Shown: one piece after another, positions 1-6,686 of the stretch
Position numbering within the stretch: the first letter of the stretch is position 1
Layout: each line of letters opens with the position of its first letter
Assembly (NCBI RefSeq): GCF_024600715.1
Contig: NZ_CP102332.1
Location: forward strand, 2,666,001 to 2,730,000
Reading direction: 5' to 3'
Origin: Streptomyces changanensis
GTDB lineage: Bacteria; Actinomycetota; Actinomycetes; Streptomycetales; Streptomycetaceae
DNA: 64,000 nt
The notes under the pieces: generated by a model
What the model was told of the DNA's origin: nothing
Database searches by the model: none
What the model saw: only the letters and a program-made list of their open reading frames with translations
Program-made: the position numbers and the translations under genes

Positions 1-909
1 AACGTCGCCCTGCCGGGCGCGCGCTCCGACGACCTGGAGCGGCAGACCACCCTGCTGCTGTCACGGCCGGAGTGGGTGCCCGACGCCTGCGTGATCATGA
101 TCGGGGCGAACGACGTCACCCACCGGCTGCCGCCCACGCAGTCGGTGCGCTACCTGTCGGAGGCGGTGCGGCGGCTGCGCGGCGCGGGCACGGAGATCGT
201 GGTCGGCACCTGCCCGGACCTGGGCACCATCGAGCCCGTGTACCAGCCGCTGCGGTGGCTGGCGCGGCGGCTGTCGCGGCAGCTGGCGGCGGCGCAGACG
301 ATCGTCGTGGTGGAGCACGGGGGCCGGACGGTGTCGCTGGGCGACCTGCTGGGGCCGGAGTTCGCGGCGAACCCGCGGGAGATGTTCGGCGCGGACAACT
401 ACCACCCGTCGGCGGAGGGGTACGCCACGGCGGCCATGGCGGTGCTGCCGACGGTCTGCGCCGTGCTGGGCGTGTGGCCGGAGCCGGAGCGGCTGGAGGC
501 GGACCGGCGCGAGGGGCTGCTGCCGGTGGCGCAGGCGGCCGCCGAGGCGGCGCAGGAGGCCGGTACGGAGGTCACGGGCGCCCGCGCCCCGTGGGCCCTG
601 CTGAAGCACCGCAGGCGCCGCCGGCTGACCGAGTCGGCCGCGCCCGCCCGGCCCGCGCACCCCGACCCGCACGACGGCCCCGACCCGCACGACGGGAGCG
701 ACCCGCACGGCGGCCCCGGCCACCGCGGCGGGAGCGGCGACCGTTCCGGCCGCGGCGACCCCGGCGGCACGGGGCGTGCCGGGCCGGCGGTGGGCGGTGG
801 GCGGGCGCCCCGGCCGCCGGCGGCCGGGACCGGCACGGAGACCGGGGCGGAGCCCCGGGCGGAGACCGGCACCTGGACCGATACGGGCCCCGCCACGGAC
901 CGCGACTGA
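1..909 (+). CDS. SGNH/GDSL-family hydrolase, 5' end missing
   Basis: The reading frame is open from the first base, so the start lies upstream of the window. Of the visible 302 residues, GANDVTH (residues 35-41) is SGNH block III with its conserved Asn, and DNYHPS (132-137) is block V carrying the catalytic Asp-x-x-His pair. Block I with the nucleophile Ser is off the left edge. Families with these blocks are esterases/lipases acting on acyl or carbohydrate esters; the substrate cannot be told. After about residue 175 the protein turns into a basic then His/Asp/Gly/Pro-rich low-complexity tail (DPHDG repeats near residues 220-235), probably disordered. The next gene, a thiolase, starts 106 bases downstream, too far to force an operon. 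Confidence 0.85.
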   Translation, partial: NVALPGARSDDLERQTTLLLSRPEWVPDACVIMIGANDVTHRLPPTQSVRYLSEAVRRLRGAGTEIVVGTCPDLGTIEPVYQPLRWLARRLSRQLAAAQTIVVVEHGGRTVSLGDLLGPEFAANPREMFGADNYHPSAEGYATAAMAVLPTVCAVLGVWPEPERLEADRREGLLPVAQAAAEAAQEAGTEVTGARAPWALLKHRRRRRLTESAAPARPAHPDPHDGPDPHDGSDPHGGPGHRGGSGDRSGRGDPGGTGRAGPAVGGGRAPRPPAAGTGTETGAEPRAETGTWTDTGPATDRD

Positions 910-1015
910 GCGGGCGCTTAGAAATGCGGTGGGTGTCACACCCCGCGAGCGGTGACCCCGGCTCTACGTAGGGGTAACTTCCCTCTCAGTCGCCCACACG
1001 TCACCTGGAGCCGTG

Positions 1016-2236
1016 ATGCCCGAAGCCGTGATCGTCTCTGCCGCCCGCTCCCCGATCGGCCGGGCCTTCAAAGGCTCGCTGAAGGACCTGCGGCCCGACG
1101 ACCTGACCGCCACGATCATCCAGGCCGCCCTCGCCAAGGTCCCCGAGCTCGACCCGCGCGACATCGACGACCTCATGCTCGGCTGCGGCCTGCCCGGCGG
1201 CGAGCAGGGGTACAACCTCGGCCGCATCGTCGCCGTGCGGATGGGCATGGACCACCTGCCCGGCTGCACGCTCACCCGCTACTGCGCCTCGTCCCTCCAG
1301 ACCACGCGCATGGCCCTGCACGCCATCAAGGCGGGCGAGGGCGACGTCTTCATCTCCGCGGGCGTCGAGACGGTCTCCCGGTACGTGAAGGGCAACTCCG
1401 ACAGCCTGCCGGACACGCACAACCCGGTCTTCGACGAGGCCCAGGCCCGTACCGCGTCCCGCGCCGAGCACGGCGGCGACGAGTGGCACGACCCGCGCGA
1501 GGACGGCCTCGTGCCGGACGCGTACATCGCGATGGGGCAGACCGCCGAGAACCTCGCGCTCCTCAAGGGCGTCTCGCGCCAGGAGATGGACGAGTTCGGC
1601 GTGCGGTCGCAGAACCTCGCCGAGCAGGCCATCAAGAACGGCTTCTGGGAGCGCGAGATCACCCCGGTCACGCTCCCGGACGGCACCGTGGTGAGCACGG
1701 ACGACGGCCCGCGCGCCGGCGTGACCCTGGAGGGCGTGCAGGGCCTGAAGCCGGTCTTCCGCCCCGACGGCCGCGTCACCGCCGCGAACTGCTGCCCGCT
1801 CAACGACGGCGCCGCCGCGCTCGTGGTCATGTCCGACACGAAGGCGCGGGAGCTGGGCCTGACCCCGCTCGCCCGCGTCGTCTCCACCGGTGTCTCCGGC
1901 CTCTCCCCCGAGATCATGGGATACGGCCCGGTCGAGGCCAGCCGGCGGGCGCTGAAGCACGCCGGGCTCACCATCGACGACATCGACCTGGTGGAGATCA
2001 ACGAGGCGTTCGCCGCCCAGGTGATCCCCTCCTACCGCGACCTCGGCATCCCGCTGGAGAAGCTGAACGTCAACGGCGGCGCCATCGCCGTCGGCCACCC
2101 CTTCGGCATGACCGGCGCCCGCATCACCGGCACGCTCATCAACAGCCTGCAGTTCCACGACAAGCAGTTCGGCCTCGAGACCATGTGCGTCGGCGGCGGC
2201 CAGGGCATGGCGATGGTGATCGAGCGCCTCTCCTGA
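1016..2236 (+). CDS. Acetyl-CoA C-acetyltransferase (thiolase)
   Basis: This is a 406-residue thiolase-superfamily enzyme of normal length, forming or cleaving acetoacetyl-CoA or 3-ketoacyl-CoA in fatty acid and ketone metabolism. It starts [14 protein letters not shown], has the nucleophilic Cys90 in TRYCASS, the catalytic His361 in VGHPFGMTG, and the second Cys391 in CVGGGQG. The usual wording of the His loop is HPLGATG, so HPFGMTG is a mild variant. A GTG lies three bases upstream of the chosen ATG, but GGAG at 1007-1010 is better spaced for the ATG at 1016. A FadA-type beta-oxidation thiolase is the main alternative to a biosynthetic acetyltransferase; I cannot separate them from sequence alone. 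Confidence 0.93.
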   Translation: MPEAVIVSAARSPIGRAFKGSLKDLRPDDLTATIIQAALAKVPELDPRDIDDLMLGCGLPGGEQGYNLGRIVAVRMGMDHLPGCTLTRYCASSLQTTRMALHAIKAGEGDVFISAGVETVSRYVKGNSDSLPDTHNPVFDEAQARTASRAEHGGDEWHDPREDGLVPDAYIAMGQTAENLALLKGVSRQEMDEFGVRSQNLAEQAIKNGFWEREITPVTLPDGTVVSTDDGPRAGVTLEGVQGLKPVFRPDGRVTAANCCPLNDGAAALVVMSDTKARELGLTPLARVVSTGVSGLSPEIMGYGPVEASRRALKHAGLTIDDIDLVEINEAFAAQVIPSYRDLGIPLEKLNVNGGAIAVGHPFGMTGARITGTLINSLQFHDKQFGLETMCVGGGQGMAMVIERLS

Positions 2237-2286
2237 CCCGGCCCCCCTTCCAGGCCCGGAGCCTTCCCAACCGCTCCGCGTCCCGG

Positions 2287-2352
2287 CCGTGACCGAATCT
2301 CCCCCAGGATGTGACCTATCTCCCGGGGGAGATTCGTTTATGCAGGTCACGG
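2287..2352. promoter_or_regulatory. Nested inverted and direct repeat, possible regulator site or hairpin
   Basis: Between the thiolase and the next gene, CCGTGACC (2287-2294) is the reverse complement of GGTCACGG (2345-2352). Inside it GAATCTCCCCC (2295-2305) pairs perfectly with GGGGGAGATTC (2325-2335). The left arm GTGACCGAATCTCCC (2289-2303) is also repeated directly as GTGACCTATCTCCC (2311-2324). Three related half-sites, two direct and one inverted, fit a transcription-factor site better than a plain terminator, although the inner stem followed by TTTA could also end thiolase transcription. Confidence 0.5.
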
Positions 2353-2482
2353 TTGTGGGAGCGGGAAACATCAGCCTGAGAAACCTGTCCATTTCGTGAC
2401 GTAATGCACTGACACCGGGCCCACGGGCAGGACAAGCTGATGTAGGAAGTGCGGGGGATCGATTGAAACCGGGAGTAAGTCA

Positions 2483-3412
2483 GTGAGCGCCATGTCTCTC
2501 GCCCTGCTGCTGACCACGGCCACCGCCACGGCCGTGGGCGCCGCCGCGCTGTGTGCCGCCCACGGGCTGCGCCGGCAGATCACCGCCCTGCGCACCGACC
2601 TGGCCGCCGCCCGCACCGCGGCGGGAGCGGCGCCCACGGTGCCGCACGCCCGCTCCGCCGAGGCCACCATGGCGGAGGAGATACGCACGGCGGTCGCCGA
2701 GGCCCTGGCCGAGGAGCGCGAGCGCGAGCTGGCCGAGGCGCGCGCCTTCTGGGCCGCCCAGGAGGCCAGGGACGCCACCGACTCCCCCGCCTCCCTGCTG
2801 GGCGGCGCGGGCCCGCTGGGCGCCGCGGGCGACGACGGCCCGTACTTCGTCCCCCGCCAGGCCGACTTCGCGGGCCTGGACGCACTGGACCTGGACTCCG
2901 CCGAGTACGCCGACGCCCCCGACTTCGCCGACGCCGACCCCGCCGAGCTGCCGGACCTCCTCGGCGAACTGCCCGGGTTCGCCGCCGCCGGCGAGTGCCC
3001 CGAGTACGCGGAGGACTCCCCGGAGCTGGCCGCGGCCCGCCGCCGCCACCCCTCGCACCCGGACTTCGTGCCGGTGCAGACGCCGGTCGTCACCGACCAC
3101 GAGCGGACCGTGGCGCGGCTGGAGGAGCTGGCCGCCGCCCGTACCGCGCTCACCGACGTACGGCCCGGCCCGCTCGGCACGCTCGACGTGTACGTCTTCG
3201 CCGACGGCACCACGCTCTGCATGACGCCCGGCCACCGGGAGACCGCCGAGCGGCTCGCCGCGGCCCTGCGCGGCGGCGCCGCGCCCTTCCTGCTGGGCGG
3301 CTCGGGCATCTCCGGCGCGTACGCGCTGACCTTCTCCTGCGGCGACGCCGACGGTGAGGGCGGCGGCGACAACGTCTACATCCTCGCCGACCGCGTCATC
3401 GCCTCCCTGTAG
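2483..3412 (+). CDS. Conserved hypothetical protein with N-terminal membrane segment
   Basis: I do not recognise this 309-residue protein. The N-terminus (about residues 4-25, rich in Ala/Leu/Thr) reads as a single membrane anchor, followed by an Arg-rich turn and an Ala/Glu-rich probable coiled coil (about 30-95), a strongly acidic Asp/Glu/Ala stretch (about 100-175), and a compact C-terminal domain from about residue 205 (ERTVARLEELAAARTAL onward) ending in DNVYILADRVIASL. The GTG start is preceded by GGGAG at 2471-2475 with 7-base spacing; ATG at 2492 is the alternative. It stands alone, behind a long regulatory-looking region and in front of a hairpin. Confidence 0.8.
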   Translation: MSAMSLALLLTTATATAVGAAALCAAHGLRRQITALRTDLAAARTAAGAAPTVPHARSAEATMAEEIRTAVAEALAEERERELAEARAFWAAQEARDATDSPASLLGGAGPLGAAGDDGPYFVPRQADFAGLDALDLDSAEYADAPDFADADPAELPDLLGELPGFAAAGECPEYAEDSPELAAARRRHPSHPDFVPVQTPVVTDHERTVARLEELAAARTALTDVRPGPLGTLDVYVFADGTTLCMTPGHRETAERLAAALRGGAAPFLLGGSGISGAYALTFSCGDADGEGGGDNVYILADRVIASL

Positions 3413-3419
3413 CCCGAGA

Positions 3420-3438
3420 GGCCCCGGCCCGCGGGGCC
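3420..3438. terminator. GC-rich hairpin after the 309-aa protein
   Basis: GGCCCCG and CGGGGCC form a perfect 7-bp stem with a 5-base loop starting 8 bases after the stop codon. No T-run follows, as is common for Streptomyces terminators. Confidence 0.4.
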
Positions 3439-3495
3439 CCCCGGCACCCGCGGACCCCTGCCGCCCACGAGCCCGCCCCGCGCGGCGACCGGCCC

Positions 3496-3852
3496 TCACA
3501 CGGCGAGCCGGGCCGCCGCGTCGCGCACCAGCGCCACGGCGTCGTCCCACTCGGCCCGGAGGACCTCCCGGCGGGCGGCGTCGTCCCGGGCGGCCGCCAC
3601 GGCGGCCCGCCACGCCTCGACGAAGTCCGCGCCCGCGACGGCGAGCTGGTCGCCGACCGCGAAGACGCCCGCGTCGGGCATGCGCCGCGGTTCGCCGGGG
3701 GCGGCCTCCAGCCGGTGCGCCCGCACCGCCAACTCCCCGGCCAGCGCCAGCCCGCCGGCCGCCGCGCCCTGCCGGAGCCTGCTCTGTGGGGCGGAGCGCA
3801 GCCGGTCGCAGAGCCGGCCCACGGCCTCGGTCAGTTCCGTCGTATCGTGCAC
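3496..3852 (-). CDS. Small hypothetical helical protein
   Basis: A 118-residue, Ala/Arg/Asp-rich protein, almost certainly all-helical, with no signal peptide or membrane segment. It begins MHDTTELTEAV and ends with repeated Ala-Arg-Asp helices (WRAAVAAARDDAARREV). I do not recognise the family. It is transcribed away from the DUF4287 gene at 3952, with 99 bases between the two starts that must hold both promoters. A competing plus-strand frame across the same bases has no family resemblance and a less natural composition. Confidence 0.6.
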   Translation of the reverse strand: MHDTTELTEAVGRLCDRLRSAPQSRLRQGAAAGGLALAGELAVRAHRLEAAPGEPRRMPDAGVFAVGDQLAVAGADFVEAWRAAVAAARDDAARREVLRAEWDDAVALVRDAAARLAV

Positions 3853-3951
3853 GCCGCGACCCTATGCGCCGCGGCGGCACTGTTGCCAACGGGCGAACAC
3901 TCGGGCACGGTGACGTGAAGGAGCACTCGCGCACAGCGTCCGGAGGCGCCG

Positions 3952-4182
3952 ATGTCCCACGTCTTCTCCGCAGAGACCCACCGAAACCTGCTCTCCCGCA
4001 TCCCCCACTGCACCGGCCGTGAAGTGGCCGACTGGCTGCGCACCGTCGAGGAAGGCCCCTCCCTCGTGCGTTTCGAGGAGAAGGTGAGCTGGCTCCGGAG
4101 CGAACACGACCTCGCCTACGGCCACGCCAAGGCGATCATCCACGAGTACGACCTGAGGCGCGCGGCCCGCAAACTGGTCTGA
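3952..4182 (+). CDS. DUF4287 domain-containing small protein
   Basis: A 76-residue protein matching the DUF4287 pattern: a helix with the TGREVADWL core (about residues 22-30), EKVSWLRSEHDLAYGHAKAI and a basic end. Members are short cytoplasmic proteins of unknown role, often found alone or fused to DUF5655; no enzymatic motif is visible. The start is well supported by GGAGG at 3942-3946. It is monocistronic, ending in front of a strong hairpin shared with the converging gene to the right. Confidence 0.8.
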   Translation: MSHVFSAETHRNLLSRIPHCTGREVADWLRTVEEGPSLVRFEEKVSWLRSEHDLAYGHAKAIIHEYDLRRAARKLV

Positions 4183-4249
4183 CGGGCCCGCCCGGCCCCG
4201 CGCCCCGACGGGCGCCGGTGGCCGACGGCCCGACGGACCGGGAAAGCGG

Positions 4250-4286
4250 GGAGGGCCCGCCCGGACCGAGTCCGGGCGGGCCCTCC
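4250..4286. terminator. Bidirectional intrinsic terminator
   Basis: A perfect 16-bp stem (GGAGGGCCCGCCCGGA and its complement) around a 5-base loop lies between two converging genes, the DUF4287 gene (+) and the Bax-inhibitor-like gene (-). Confidence 0.85.
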
Positions 4287-4334
4287 TTCGCGTGCCGCGT
4301 GGCACGCGCCGCGTCGTGCGCGACCGACTCCCGG

Positions 4335-5213
4335 TCAGTCGTCGCCGGAGAAGATCGACACCAGGCGCAGGAACTCCAGGTAGATCCACACCAGGGTCAT
4401 GGTGAGGCCGAAGGCCGCCAGCCACGACTCCTCGCGCGGGGCGCCGTAGGCGACGCCGTCCTCGACCTGCTTGAAGTCCAGGGCCAGGAAGCACGCGCCG
4501 AGGACGATGCCGATGATGCCGAAGACGATGCCGAGGCCGCCGCTGCGGAAGCCCAGGCCGTCACCGCCGCCGAAGACGGCGAACAGGGCGTTCACCGCCA
4601 TCAGCAGGACGAAGCCGATCGCGGCCGCCATCACGAAGCCGTAGAAGCGGCGGTTGACGCGGATCCAGCGCTTCTTGTAGGCGATCAGCACGCCGGCGAA
4701 GACCGACATCGTGCCGAGCACCGCCTGCGGGACGGCGCCCGCCGCGACGTACGTGGTGACGGCGCTGGAGATGACGCCCAGGAACACGCCCTCGAAGGCC
4801 GCGTACCCCAGGATCAGCGCCGGCGACGCCTTGCGCTTGAACGCCTGCACCATCGCGAGGACGAAGGCCACCAGGGCCGCGCCGATGCCGATGCCGTACG
4901 ACTTGTTCAGGTTCGCCGGGTCGACCGGCAGCAGGAACCAGGCGAGTGCGGCGGTGACGAAGACCGTGCCGAGCGTGATGGCGGTGCGCGACACCACGTC
5001 GTCGATGGTCATGACGCCGGAGCGGGCCGGGGCCTGCTGCGGCATGCCCGCCTGCACACCGGGCTGGGCGTACGGGTCGGTCGCGTACGGGTTCGTCGCG
5101 TACGGGTTCGTTCCGGCGGCGGGGCCCCCGGCCTGCTGCTGCGCGTTGAAGCCCGCGTAGCCGTTGTCGCGGCTGAACCCCCGTCGCGAGAAGACCGGGT
5201 TGCTGCTCCTCAT
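4335..5213 (-). CDS. Bax inhibitor-1/YccA (TMBIM/YetJ-like) membrane protein
   Basis: A 292-residue integral membrane protein. The first about 70 residues are soluble, Asn/Gly/Pro/Gln-rich, with a TNPYATNPYATDPYA repeat; then seven hydrophobic segments follow from about residue 78, including GYAAFEGVFLGVISSAV and the C-terminal GIVLGACFLALDFKQVEDG. That pattern and the conserved acidic residues near the end match the Bax inhibitor-1 fold, whose bacterial member YetJ is a pH-sensitive calcium leak channel; the role here is unknown. The start at 5213 (MRSSNPVF) is preceded by GGAG at suitable distance; an upstream ATG would add 13 Arg-rich residues with no ribosome site. Confidence 0.9.
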   Translation of the reverse strand: MRSSNPVFSRRGFSRDNGYAGFNAQQQAGGPAAGTNPYATNPYATDPYAQPGVQAGMPQQAPARSGVMTIDDVVSRTAITLGTVFVTAALAWFLLPVDPANLNKSYGIGIGAALVAFVLAMVQAFKRKASPALILGYAAFEGVFLGVISSAVTTYVAAGAVPQAVLGTMSVFAGVLIAYKKRWIRVNRRFYGFVMAAAIGFVLLMAVNALFAVFGGGDGLGFRSGGLGIVFGIIGIVLGACFLALDFKQVEDGVAYGAPREESWLAAFGLTMTLVWIYLEFLRLVSIFSGDD

Positions 5214-5365
5214 CTCACTCCTCCATGGCCGCCGTGCGCGGCCTTGACACAAGAGTAATGGGGGAGCAAAGGAAACACCCTAGTGCTCGGGGAGGATCTT
5301 TGCGCCGCCGGGTATCGATCACGCATCGCCACGTGTCGGGCCGGGGCCTCTCCCGAGGGGGTGAG

Positions 5366-5447
5366 TGCCCGGAGCCGGACTCGAACCGGCACGGCCCGAA
5401 GGCCAGCGAGGTTTAAGCTCGCCGTGTCTGCGTTCCACCATCCGGGC
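5366..5447 (-). tRNA. bldA: tRNA-Leu(UAA), the bldA tRNA
   Basis: The minus strand folds as a class II tRNA of 82 bases without encoded CCA: acceptor GCCCGGA/TCCGGGC with discriminator A (5366), anticodon stem GCGAG/CTCGC around loop CTTAAAC, and anticodon TAA at 5415-5413, then a long variable arm and the T arm with GGTTCGAGTCC. The anticodon UAA reads the very rare UUA leucine codon. In Streptomyces this is bldA, required to translate TTA-containing regulators of aerial growth and antibiotic production. The sequence matches my memory of the S. coelicolor gene closely. I saw no in-frame TTA codon in the genes of this window. Confidence 0.97.
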
Positions 5448-5841
5448 AAGTGCGCGGCTCCGCGTCAGCACAGGAGCCTATCCGGGGCACGTCCCCCGAA
5501 CAGCCGACGAGTGGCCCGATGTTGTCTTATTTTATTGAGGTCTGAGGGAGCGTCAGCACACCCGCGCGGCGCTGCGCCAGCACGGGCGCCGGGTTCGCAC
5601 CCGCATATGCCCCTCCCACGGAATGACGGAAAGTCGCCGTCCGTCCACACGGCGTCCCCACCCACCGGGGCGCCCGCGGCCCTCTCGGGGATGCCGTCAT
5701 ACCTCAGGAGGAGGGGCGGGCCCCGCCGTCAGACTCCAGACGGCCCCGGGAACGGGCACCCGGAGGGACGCCCCGCGGGGGTGCCGGCGCCGACGATGGA
5801 ACGGTCCCCGACGAACACCATGCGTGACAGGAGCCCTCCAC
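5448..5841. other. Intergenic region between bldA and the ABC transporter
   Basis: About 390 bases separate the divergent bldA and ABC exporter genes. Apart from the candidate bldA promoter it holds an unusually AT-rich island around 5520-5545 (GTCTTATTTTATTGAG) in otherwise GC-rich DNA. Open frames through here lack ribosome sites and family likeness, so I call no gene. Confidence 0.6.
5475..5503 (-). promoter_or_regulatory. Possible bldA promoter
   Basis: Read on the minus strand, TAGGCT (5480-5475) is a fair -10 box and CTGTTC (5503-5498) sits 17 bases upstream in the -35 position. The -10 ends 27 bases before the tRNA. The -35 is weak, so this is only a candidate. Confidence 0.3.
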
Positions 5842-6618
5842 GTGATCCCCTCCCCGACGACCGCACACCGCGCCACCACCGCGGTGGCCGCCCGCGCCAC
5901 GGATCTGTCCAAGGTCTACGGACAGGGCGAGACCCGCGTGGTCGCCCTCGACCGGGTCACCGTGGAGTTCCCGCAGGGCGAGTACACGGCGATCATGGGA
6001 CCGTCCGGCTCCGGCAAGTCGACGCTGATGCACTGCGTGGCCGGCCTCGACAGCTTCACCAGCGGCTCCGCCCGCATCGGCGAGACCGAGCTGGGCTCGT
6101 TGAAGGACAAGCAGCTCACGCAGTTGCGCCGGGACAAGATCGGCTTCATCTTCCAGGCGTTCAACCTGCTCCCCACGCTCACCGCGCTGGAGAACATCAC
6201 CCTCCCGATGGACATCGCGGGCCGCAAGCCGGACAAACAGTGGATGGACCGGGTCATCGACATGGTCGGCCTGTCCGGGCGGTTGGGCCACCGGCCCGCG
6301 CAGCTCTCCGGCGGCCAACAGCAGCGCGTGGCCGTGGCCCGCGCCCTGGCCTCCCGCCCCGAGATCATCTTCGGTGACGAGCCCACCGGCAACCTCGACT
6401 CGCGCTCGGGCGCCGAGGTCCTGGGCTTCCTGCGCAACTCGGTGCGCGAGCTCGGCCAGACCGTCGTGATGGTCACGCACGACCCGGTGGCCGCCTCCTA
6501 CGCCGACCGGGTGATCTTCCTGGCGGACGGGCGCATCGTCGACGAGATGCTCGCGCCGACGGCCGACGGGGTCCTGGACCGCATGAAGGAGTTCGACACC
6601 AAGGGCCGGACCAGCTGA
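5842..6618 (+). CDS. ABC transporter ATP-binding protein (MacB/LolD type)
   Basis: This 258-residue ATPase has all nucleotide-binding motifs: Walker A GPSGSGKST, Q-loop FQAFNLLP, signature LSGGQQQR, Walker B EIIFGDEP and the H-loop MVTHD. The opening ATDLSKVYGQGETRVVALD is typical of the LolD/MacB group, which powers non-canonical exporters of lipoproteins, peptides or drugs instead of ordinary uptake systems. The GTG start is set by AGGAG at 5829-5833 with 8-base spacing. Its partner permease starts 68 bases after the stop. The pair needs no substrate-binding protein, and the cargo is unknown. Confidence 0.94.
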   Translation: MIPSPTTAHRATTAVAARATDLSKVYGQGETRVVALDRVTVEFPQGEYTAIMGPSGSGKSTLMHCVAGLDSFTSGSARIGETELGSLKDKQLTQLRRDKIGFIFQAFNLLPTLTALENITLPMDIAGRKPDKQWMDRVIDMVGLSGRLGHRPAQLSGGQQQRVAVARALASRPEIIFGDEPTGNLDSRSGAEVLGFLRNSVRELGQTVVMVTHDPVAASYADRVIFLADGRIVDEMLAPTADGVLDRMKEFDTKGRTS

Positions 6619-6686
6619 CCGGGGTGCCGTAACGGCCCCGCACCCCCCACCCGCCACCGGCCCCTCCACCCCAGGACACACACCTC

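Noticed and set aside
4218..5258. A 346-residue plus-strand frame rich in Asp/Glu/His/Arg
   Set aside because: It is the antisense of the Bax-inhibitor-like gene, which has convincing membrane segments and a ribosome site.
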